Below are positions 48,501-52,808 of a stretch of 64,000 nucleotides of DNA, piece by piece. Numbering within the stretch: the first letter of the stretch is position 1; the number at the start of each line of letters is the position of its first letter. A program made the position numbers and the translations under genes. Under the pieces are notes generated by a model. That model ran no database searches, was not told the origin of the DNA, and saw nothing but the letters and a program-made list of their open reading frames with translations. The stretch comes from Tigriopus japonicus (taxonomy: Eukaryota; Arthropoda; Copepoda; Harpacticoida; Harpacticidae). The stretch is from the NCBI GenBank assembly GCA_010645155.1, contig JAAGOF010000252.1, positions 406,662 to 470,661 on the forward strand. The letters run 5' to 3'.

Positions 48501-49850
48501 CCAATAGCAGGAGAAATATCAGAAGTCAACCAGAATCCATTAGATGATTGGTTTTGAGTCCATTTGCGAGGAGAAAATGCTTCCTGAAACCTTGATAGCA
48601 ACTAACCACTAGTCAACGTCAGTTTTCTTTACAAATCTCAAGGCTCATCAAGCATTCGTCAAGGTGCGAATGGAAAAGGTGCCAAGTAAGGCAAATGATC
48701 CTTGGGTGCGTTTGTTGTGTTGGCAGAAGTTCTGGTGGCAAGACTCAGCTTCAGACTTGGGAAGAAGCCTTTCCTTCCTTTTTCCCGTTGGAGCTTTACT
48801 TTCAGATCCGACCGTTAAAAAGGAAACCAGATCAATTTCCTCCTACTTCGTTCAATTTTAAAGGGAAACCACCACGAGAAATCTCCTTCTCCTTTCAGCT
48901 TAAAACCTTGAGCTTCCGGCCAAGTCTCTCTCTCAGTGTTCAATATTTTGGTTCCCAGCAGATTGGGGTCTAGGTTTTCCCTCGGTTTTCCAAAAACCGA
49001 GTCCGTGGTTCAGTTTTTGATCATTGACATGGCTTGACTTTCATCAGGTTCCTGTTCCGAGTTCCTTGTGAATTTGCGCTCTCAAATCATGAAGCACTAT
49101 CAAATCTTTCATCTTCGTCCTTTGGTCGTTGGCATCGCTTTGCAACCTTCCGATTCACATCTTGATAATGTGTACGCACTCGGTTGAACCTGGTTCAAAG
49201 GCGATTCCTTCTTTGCTCGCTCCAAGATCCATCCCTTCTTCTTTCCAGATCCCAGATGATTCCATTCTCCAAAATTTGGATTACACCTCATCCTCTCTCT
49301 TCGCTCTCTGAGAAAATTGCATACACAGATAGCAGGCTTCGCGCAAGAGAGAGGAATGGGTATCTGGGAAGGGAACTCGAAGGTAGCTCACGAGCACTAG
49401 GAGTGAGTGAGGGTGTGTATGTGGGGATGTGGGTGAGTCTAAGAGTGAGGTTGGAACTTGGAAGTTGGTTCAACCTGGCAATGGAAGGTCGGCAGAAACG
49501 GCGAGCAAAGGTAGGTGCAGCAGCCAGGCAACAGGTTCAAGGATCCTTCTTCGAGTCTTGAGGCCACGGAGAACACGGCCAATGGGATCGAGTTTGGAGT
49601 AAAGGGGAAGGAAGAAGGAGGCACAGGGAGAGGGATCATCATGTGTTCGATAACGAATATAATGGATTCATCAGGTGATGAAGATGTGTTTGAAGTAAGC
49701 TACCCTTGAAGTGGCTAACAGTGCTGAAGGTCACTGAAGAGCCAGACAAAGTGGAAGAGTTGAGGTTGGTGACCTACCTTGTGGGACGGTTCCAAGGAGG
49801 AGTATTGATGTGATCATGGCAGTGTTGAGCATTTTGGCCAAATTAGACAT
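1..49850 (-). CDS. nAChRalpha6: Nicotinic acetylcholine receptor alpha subunit, alpha7/Dalpha6-like (whole gene, 3' end cut by window)
   Basis: Cys-loop ligand-gated cation channel subunit of the plasma membrane, opened by acetylcholine. Joining exons 1-2-3-4-5-6-7-8-9-10 keeps one open frame of about 530 codons. In precursor numbering I see: loop D Trp83 (TTNIW); loop A 114-122 (WKPDVLMYN); Cys-loop C156-C170 with 13 residues between and FPFDDQ inside; loop B 175-179 (GSWTY); vicinal cysteines C220-C221 (YDCCPEPY), which mark an alpha subunit; TM1 239-260; TM2; TM3; a long cytoplasmic loop; TM4 about 504-530. Exons of 140, 45 and 110 bp match the conserved alpha7-family exon lengths. Duplicated exon 3 and exon 8 are hallmarks of insect Dalpha6, the spinosad target, hence the symbol. 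Three clusters (exons 3, 6, 8) hold alternative copies. Alternative assignment: another alpha7-group paralogue (Dalpha5 or Dalpha7-like). Confidence 0.93.
647..756 (-). CDS. nAChRalpha6: nAChR exon 9: TM3
   Basis: 110 bp, phase 1 to 0, acceptor ATATGATGCAG, donor TTGG|GTGAGT. It begins with GT, completing the Gly codon started by any of the six TM2 exons, then encodes [20 protein letters not shown] (TM3) and [16 protein letters not shown]. The LNYHHR and HEMP..W motifs are diagnostic of the arthropod alpha5/6/7 group. Confidence 0.97.
757..2642 (-). other. nAChR intron 8 (after the TM2 array)
   Basis: 1.9 kb, AT-rich. No exon or repeat was recognised, and no seventh TM2 copy was seen here. 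Confidence 0.75.
2643..2726 (-). CDS. nAChRalpha6: nAChR exon 8f: TM2 version f
   Basis: 84 bp with acceptor TTGATTCTAG and an atypical donor ATAG|GTTAGC. It encodes [10 protein letters not shown] then ATIVGEMLP and linker VSDATPLI. Thr6', a pore-lining residue, is replaced by Ala, the only residue differing from 8e, although the two exons differ at about 19 of 84 nucleotides. Confidence 0.92.
3144..3227 (-). CDS. nAChRalpha6: nAChR exon 8e: TM2 version e
   Basis: 84 bp with a strong acceptor TTCTTTTTTCAG and an atypical donor ATAG|GTTAGA. It encodes [10 protein letters not shown] then ATIVGEMLP and linker VSDATPLI. Position 8' is Met, 11' and 13' are Ile, and 15'-17' is ATI; Leu9' and Glu20' are retained. 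The peptide is identical to 8f except at 6'. Confidence 0.93.
3969..4055 (-). CDS. nAChRalpha6: nAChR exon 8d: TM2 version d
   Basis: 87 bp with acceptor CTTTTTGCAG and an atypical donor TTAG|GTTAGG. It encodes [10 protein letters not shown] then SIMVTEMLP and linker KVSDAVPVL. The EMLP ending at 20'-23' groups it with 8e and 8f, while the 5'-14' part resembles 8a. A Lys just after Pro23' adds positive charge at the outer mouth. Confidence 0.92.
4682..4765 (-). CDS. nAChRalpha6: nAChR exon 8c: TM2 version c
   Basis: 84 bp with acceptor TTTTCCAACAG and donor CTAG|GTAAAA. It encodes [10 protein letters not shown] then LNTVSETMP and linker VTSDNPLL. The peptide differs from 8b only at 17' (Thr for Met) and 20' (Glu for Ala), so 8b and 8c form a duplicated pair. 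Glu20' is present. Confidence 0.94.
5638..5721 (-). CDS. nAChRalpha6: nAChR exon 8b: TM2 version b
   Basis: 84 bp with acceptor GTCTTTTAG and donor CTAG|GTAATA. It encodes [10 protein letters not shown] then LNMVSATMP and linker VTSDNPLL. This is among the closest copies to the canonical alpha7/Dalpha6 TM2, but position 20' is Ala, not the usual Glu, so the extracellular charged ring would be lost in a homomer. The linker is one residue shorter than the canonical SDAVPLLG type. Confidence 0.94.
7036..7122 (-). CDS. nAChRalpha6: nAChR exon 8a: TM2 version a
   Basis: 87 bp with acceptor CTATTTCAG and donor TTAG|GTAAAA. It encodes [10 protein letters not shown] (5'-14') followed by QQNVSEAMP (15'-23') and a linker ITSLQVPLL. 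Leu9', Val13' and Glu20' are retained. The polar QQN at 15'-17' replaces the usual LNM and is unique in the cluster. The linker is one residue longer than in 8b, 8c, 8e and 8f. Confidence 0.93.
7123..9475 (-). other. nAChR intron 7 before the TM2 exon array
   Basis: 2.35 kb without a recognised exon. It holds a (GA)n microsatellite at 8580-8602. I searched it for a further TM2-like exon and found none. Confidence 0.7.
8580..8602. repeat. (GA)n microsatellite
   Basis: About eleven uninterrupted GA units inside nAChR intron 7. Confidence 0.9.
9476..9670 (-). CDS. nAChRalpha6: nAChR exon 7: loop C, TM1 and start of TM2
   Basis: 195 bp, phase 1 to 1, acceptor GCCATTTAG, donor CTAG|GTAAGA. It encodes [18 protein letters not shown], which includes the vicinal Cys pair of loop C that defines alpha subunits. 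The [20 protein letters not shown] stretch of TM1 follows, then [14 protein letters not shown]. The GEK sequence supplies the intracellular -1' Glu ring that makes the pore cation-selective. It ends after the first base of a Gly codon, so the rest of TM2 (from 4' onward) comes from one of six downstream alternative exons. Confidence 0.97.
9671..11307 (-). other. nAChR intron before exon 7
   Basis: 1.6 kb intron. A GTA/GTN trinucleotide array (about 11121-11262) ends some 45 bp from the exon 6b donor. No coding exon was recognised in the rest. Confidence 0.7.
11121..11262. repeat. GTA/GTN trinucleotide array
   Basis: Imperfect GTA/AGT repeat with a pure AGT run near 11217-11240 and an AGC run following it. 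It lies about 45 bp downstream (transcript sense) of the alternative exon 6b donor. Confidence 0.8.
11308..11386 (-). CDS. nAChRalpha6: nAChR exon 6b: loop F segment, alternative version
   Basis: 79 bp, phase 0 to 1, acceptor ATCTTTGCAG, donor TTAG|GTAATT. It encodes 26 residues plus one base: [19 protein letters not shown] followed by NGEWHLL. The start (L-[DE]-L) and end (STYV.NGEW.LLG) align with exon 6a, but the loop F core is two residues longer and different in sequence. Phase, splice sites and the conserved NGEW make a chance match very unlikely. It should give a receptor with a different complementary face. I know of no such alternative exon at this position in insect Dalpha6. Confidence 0.92.
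13605..13680. repeat. 20-bp tandem repeat
   Basis: Three full units of the GTAGGGCAATAAAGTGATTT type (13605, 13625, 13645) and a partial fourth, with a few substitutions between units. Confidence 0.85.
13726..13798 (+). tRNA. tRNA-like sequence (degenerate tRNA or SINE head)
   Basis: An A-box-like TAGCGCAGTTGGTTAACGC at 13733 and a B-box-like GGTTTTGATCC at 13777-13787 are spaced as in a tRNA. An anticodon stem-loop (CTGA / TCAG) would present TAC in the loop. The acceptor ends do not pair well and the T loop is one base too long, so I read it as a tRNA pseudogene or the head of a decayed tRNA-derived SINE, not a working tRNA. Confidence 0.5.
15309..15381 (-). CDS. nAChRalpha6: nAChR exon 6a: loop F segment, version a
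   Basis: 73 bp, phase 0 to 1, acceptor CATTCTAG, donor CTAG|GTAGGT. It encodes 24 residues plus the first base of a Gly codon: [19 protein letters not shown] followed by EWALL. This is the loop F region on the complementary face of the agonist site, ending in the conserved NGEW..LG. The joined sequence TYNGFK-LDLQL matches the family pattern. A different version lies at 11308-11386. Using both in series would put the second copy out of frame (phase 1 into phase 0), so only one can be used per productive mRNA. Confidence 0.95.
15763..15943 (-). CDS. nAChRalpha6: nAChR exon 5: loop E, Cys-loop and loop B
   Basis: 181 bp with acceptor GTATTTAG and donor CAAG|GTAAGC. It encodes residues 123-183: the [11 protein letters not shown] strand, NSNGSC with an N-glycosylation-type sequon, [11 protein letters not shown], the Cys-loop (C156 and C170, 13 residues apart, with WFPFDDQ), and loop B GSWTYNGF. 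It ends in phase 0, matching both alternative loop-F exons. All hallmark residues are intact. The loop E/Cys-loop segment is a known target of A-to-I editing in insect Dalpha6, but editing cannot be judged from DNA. Confidence 0.97.
16194..16303 (-). CDS. nAChRalpha6: nAChR exon 4: loop A region
   Basis: 110 bp, the conserved exon 4 length in the alpha7 family. Acceptor is TTTCACAG and donor ACAG|GTATCG; it starts in phase 0 and ends in phase 2. It encodes residues 87-122, beginning [20 protein letters not shown] and ending [11 protein letters not shown]. The second part is the loop A motif of the principal agonist-binding face. The split codon AG|C joins exon 5 to give the conserved YNSADE sequence. 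Confidence 0.96.
16304..17956 (-). other. nAChR intron 3
   Basis: 1.65 kb between exon 3b and exon 4. It holds a purine-rich GAA-type stretch near 17845-17875. No further copy of exon 3, and no other gene, was seen. Confidence 0.75.
17957..18001 (-). CDS. nAChRalpha6: nAChR exon 3b: loop D segment, second copy
   Basis: 45 bp, phase 0 to 0, encoding [15 protein letters not shown]. Acceptor GTCTATAG and donor CTG|GTAAGT flank it. Relative to exon 3a I count seven nucleotide differences; six are silent and one gives Ile to Leu. Both copies therefore keep an essentially identical peptide under purifying selection (inference). Its open splice sites and lack of stops argue that it is a usable alternative exon and not a decayed copy. 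Confidence 0.93.
18002..19156 (-). other. Intron between exon 3 copies, with trinucleotide arrays
   Basis: The spacer between the two exon 3 copies contains a dense imperfect TAG/GTA microsatellite at about 18556-18775 (UAC/CUA-type repeats in the sense RNA). No other coding exon was recognised. Such arrays also sit beside the alternative loop-F exon 6b. Confidence 0.7.
18556..18775. repeat. TAG/GTA trinucleotide microsatellite
   Basis: Two blocks of imperfect TAG/GTA repeat separated by about 60 bp of unique sequence, in the intron between the two copies of exon 3. Confidence 0.85.
19157..19201 (-). CDS. nAChRalpha6: nAChR exon 3a: loop D segment, first copy
   Basis: 45 bp, phase 0 to 0, encoding [15 protein letters not shown]. 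Acceptor TTTATAG and donor TTG|GTAAGT flank it. The Trp of TTNIW is the conserved loop D residue on the complementary face of the agonist site. In insects the equivalent Dalpha6 exon is duplicated as 3a/3b and spliced mutually exclusively. Here a second copy lies 1.2 kb downstream in the transcript (17957-18001) and differs by one residue. Because the exon length is a multiple of three, including both copies would not break the frame, so exclusion must be enforced by splicing control. Confidence 0.93.
19202..20543 (-). other. nAChR intron 2
   Basis: 1.34 kb between exon 2 and exon 3a. Nothing coding was recognised. A 197-residue open frame that runs from here across exon 3a (18861-19454) reads that exon out of frame and is a chance ORF. 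Confidence 0.75.
20544..20683 (-). CDS. nAChRalpha6: nAChR exon 2: N-terminal helix and start of the ligand-binding domain
   Basis: 140 bp, the standard length for exon 2 in the alpha7 family, with acceptor CTTTTAG and donor GTG|GTAAG. It starts in phase 1 and ends in phase 0. It encodes residues 25-71: the N-terminal alpha helix ([20 protein letters not shown]), a glycosylation-type sequon (YNESE), and the first beta strand ending in [10 protein letters not shown]. All three are diagnostic for alpha7-like nAChR subunits. The next codon in the transcript comes from either exon 3 copy (DEKNQ...), reproducing the conserved IIDVDEKNQ junction. Confidence 0.95.
39409..39660 (-). mobile_element. 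tRNA-derived SINE
   Basis: Read on the minus strand it starts with a tRNA-like head: A box TGGCGTCGTGGTTAGCGCA (39650-39632) and B box GGTTCAATTCT (39606-39596), 44 nt apart. A roughly 190-bp unrelated body follows, ending near TTTATTTTG. Head plus non-tRNA body of about 250 bp fits a RNA polymerase III SINE. I could not define clear target-site duplications. Confidence 0.7.
47145..47409. other. Assembly gap (265 N)
   Basis: Run of undetermined bases inside nAChR intron 1. Open frames crossing it are meaningless. Confidence 1.
47753..47772. repeat. Perfect 20-bp palindrome
   Basis: GTGAATGTACGTACATTCAC is its own reverse complement with no spacer. It lies in nAChR intron 1 about 2 kb from exon 1 and could be a dimeric protein-binding site or chance. 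Confidence 0.6.
49778..49850 (-). CDS. nAChRalpha6: nAChR exon 1: signal peptide (candidate)
   Basis: Encodes 24 residues, with a short polar N-terminus and then a hydrophobic core ([13 protein letters not shown]), typical of a secretory signal peptide. It ends in phase 1 at a strong donor (CAAG|GTAGGT), exactly the phase exon 2 needs, so the join gives a Gly codon followed by VRSGPNERR. The chosen ATG has A at -3. An in-frame ATG further upstream at 49947-49949 would add 33 residues ahead of the hydrophobic core, which is less likely. The assignment rests on signal-peptide character, phase and donor alone, because first exons are not conserved in sequence. It implies a 29-kb first intron. 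A cDNA would settle it. Confidence 0.6.
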
Positions 49851-52487
49851 CTTGGAAGCCGATGTTGAGCCTTGGCTGGATGACCAGACTCCGACTGGAA
49901 CGAGGGCCCTCCCGGCCCAAGTTGATCGGGTCATTGTGTCCACATTCAAGCCAGGGGATTACGTCTCACGGAGGACCTCGGTCTTTGCGTCCCTCCGGGA
50001 CAAATATCACTGAACTATTAGGTTATGGTGGAGCTAGAGTGGCAAACTTGGTCATTATCACTGACAACACAGTTTGAGGTTCCTATGATTCACAAAGTAA
50101 TCAAAGGAAGAGGCGTCGGAGGAGTAGGAGTAGGAGGAACGGAAGGATGAGGACGAGGAATTGAAGGAATAGGAGGAGGAAAAAGAGAAGGTGGTTCCAC
50201 CTTTGGACCGGGTAGGGTCCGAAATGCCTCTGGGTTCCAAGTGAGCCAGAATCATCAAGTTCGACGTGCTCACCATATAAACATCCAATGAGGAGAAAAC
50301 AGGCAAAACTAGCACTCCCTAAAAAAGTGGACTTCTCTATGGCCTGTTTCCCGACAACATTGCGTTCAAAAGTGGTTGCACAAAAATGGACCAGAGGAGT
50401 AAGCGGAAGATGTGGAGCAAGGGATCATCTGGCACTTCCCGCTTCCTCTTATTTTTCCCACAGACTGTTCAAGAAAATCCTCTTCACCTCTCCCGAAAAG
50501 ATGTTGGCCGTTGGCCGCGTACAATTCGTTCCCCCGTTCGTTTCTTTGGCTCCTTCCTCAGTGTCTCACCGGCGCTCCCAACCTCGAGGAACGAAACGGA
50601 GGATGGAGGCCAACACACGATCGAAAAGAGTGAGAGTCGAGAGGGACAAACCTCTCTGGCCCTGCAAACAAGAAGAAGAAGAAGAAAAGACCACCGATCG
50701 ACCACCATCCCTGTTCCCAAGTACTACAGCGCCCCACCAGCAGTATGCCACTTTACAACTACTCAACCTTCACCGGCCTGGCCAAGCTTCCAAAGTTTCC
50801 CCGAGCTTCTTCTCCTTTTGGGCTTGTCCGCCCTTTTCGAATCTGCACGTCTGTCCTTAAGGATTAGGAGAGGATGAGGCTGCCAGACCCAAAGTTCCAC
50901 AATTGGGGGGAGAGAAAAGGAAAGAGAGAATGGGCGACGACCCAACGGGGGCACCCAATGGCTTGCCCATGCTCGAAATCAGCAACGGTGCCTTACCATC
51001 CTTCTTTCATCCTCCTTCCCGAGTCCACAAACGTCGTGATGGTGGTGGTGGTGCATTGCATCACTAGATTGGTACTGAGACTCTCGTCCTTGGCTCCTTT
51101 TAAAGGGCGTAAACTTCTGCTAGACCTACACACTGGCACACGACACCGGCATCTTTTCACTGCAGATGAGGCTTTGCTCAAAAAGATGTTGTCTCAGGGT
51201 TGCCACACAAGCCTGTTGAAACAAAGTCAATGCTCGATACCATACCTTTTGGCATACACTGTTGCAATCTAGCAACCTCGAGCTCAACCAGATCAAGCCC
51301 ACTATTTGGACCCAAAGCATGACCCACAGTTCTTAGAACCCTGAATTCCACCAGGGAATCGAGCAAAATGGAACCTTCGGCTCAAAGGGGAAAAGCAGGT
51401 TCGGCGTAGACATCATCCACTGCTTCTACTACTTCTGGTACTACTACCCCTACTTGTAGTACTTGTAGTACTATCTTAAACTAGAACGTAGCTCTCTGGC
51501 CTTTAGAGTTACAGCCAGTCTCTGAGTCTCTTTGGTCCCAATGAGACTCAAATGATGAGCGAAACGGACACCACCCAACACAGATAGGGTAAATTTGAGA
51601 TACATGGTGGAAAAAGATGGCCTCCAAGGAGCAAAATGGAGATTGCATTATTCTGTTTTAGCCATCGGATGCACGTGGCGTCTTCGGGGGAAGCTCATTC
51701 AGTCAATGTGGCGGAACTAAGAGGGCTTTGGGCGCCAAACGAGCGATTGATGGAAATCCATTGAAATCCAATTCCCCCCTCTCTTCTCTTGGTTGCCTTC
51801 AGCGAGCATTCCATTGCAGTTCCATGCCAAAACCGTCGACGTCATATGGTAGATCATTGGAGTGGTCCACGATCAATGAACGATATGCTTGGGCAAAATG
51901 GATTTGAAACCAATAAAAGTTTATCAAGAGTCGGGAATAGATTAGTCCTTCTCACGAGGAAATTTTGTCAATGCAAGTCGCATTGCGACAGAAATCAAAG
52001 AGGTTCTTTTTACGTTCATGCCGGTTTTATCTGCATGTGTCGTGTTGCTTTGTTTGTCTCAGGAAATGGATTCATTTGCGTGAATGGGAAGACTTGTTAT
52101 CAGGAGGCCGCAAAATTTCAACCTTTGCCTTATTACTCAAGAACTCTTGGAGGAAAAAAGAGCTTGCTAGAATGAAAGATGGATGATAACAAGACAAGTC
52201 AAGTCGAGACGCATTCCAGACCTCTGATACTCGAGATCAGGAGAAACCTTGGTGCGAGTGTAGAAACTAGTGAGATTAAATCTTCACATTGATGAAAGGG
52301 CTTGATCATTTATCTAAACAAGAACTGTACACAACAACCGTATGATTGTGTTCAAACACGATGATGTATTTGGCTTTGGTCATTCTAGCAAACATTTGAA
52401 ATTGAAATAAAGGAAGAGAAGCCCTGAGATTGCGAGTGTGTACAACAAACTCAGTCCTTCAACGAAGATAACAGAATAACAACAAGT
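49851..52487. other. Head-to-head intergenic region between nAChR exon 1 and the EF-hand gene
   Basis: 2.6 kb that should hold both 5' UTRs and promoters. It is more GC-rich than its surroundings around 50.3-51.2 kb and has a purine-only-like G/A tract at about 50103-50191. Overlapping plus-strand open frames of 190 and 163 codons (50288-50877) lack recognisable domains and are probably chance. An initiator-like TCAGT lies at 52451-52455, 33 bp before the EF-hand ATG. Confidence 0.5.
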
Positions 52488-52808
52488 ATGCTTCGGCGGG
52501 CCAAAAGCAGGGAAACAATATCGCAAATGCCAAGTGTCACCAACTCCAAACAGGACCAGGTGGGTCTTGTCTGGGAGAATGGGCCAGAGTCTCTCGCCAA
52601 GGCTTCATCTCCCCCGAGTTTTCATCACCGAGGTCTTTTTGGAGCCGCGAAAAGTCTGCGTTCCAAGTCAAGTTCCAATCTCCACGCTCTGCTGCGTCCC
52701 AACGAAGAAGACTCACAATTTTTAATCAGATTAACCGGATCAACTCCACAGCACGTGGAGGAAAAATTCCGACAGTTTGCTTCAATTACCAATATGAAAC
52801 CGGATAAG
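52488..52808 (+). CDS. EF-hand gene exon 1
   Basis: 321 bp, ends in phase 0 at GATAAG|GTGAGT. It encodes the Ser/basic-rich N-terminus (starts MLRRAKSRETISQMPSV; SLRSKSSSNLHALLRPNEED) and the first helix of the calcium-sensor domain (TPQHVEEKFRQFASI). Confidence 0.82.

Larger units (their letters stand above)
20684..49777 (-). other. nAChR intron 1 (about 29 kb)
   Basis: No recognisable protein-coding exon was found on either strand in this long stretch. It contains a tRNA-derived SINE (39409-39660), an assembly gap (47145-47409), short microsatellites such as (CATC)n near 40480 and (CA)n near 46600, an AT-rich TACGGTAT-like patch at about 36060-36165, and a perfect 20-bp palindrome at 47753-47772. 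The pentamer GGAAC/GTTCC is strikingly frequent over much of the intron. Open frames here, including a 209-residue one at 43297-43926, have low-complexity translations and no recognisable domain. If exon 1 is wrong, part of this would be intergenic. Confidence 0.6.

Noticed and set aside
50288..50877. Overlapping plus-strand open frames of 190 and 163 codons
   Set aside because: Two frames open over the same GC-richer DNA, with no recognisable motif; they lie in the divergent promoter zone.
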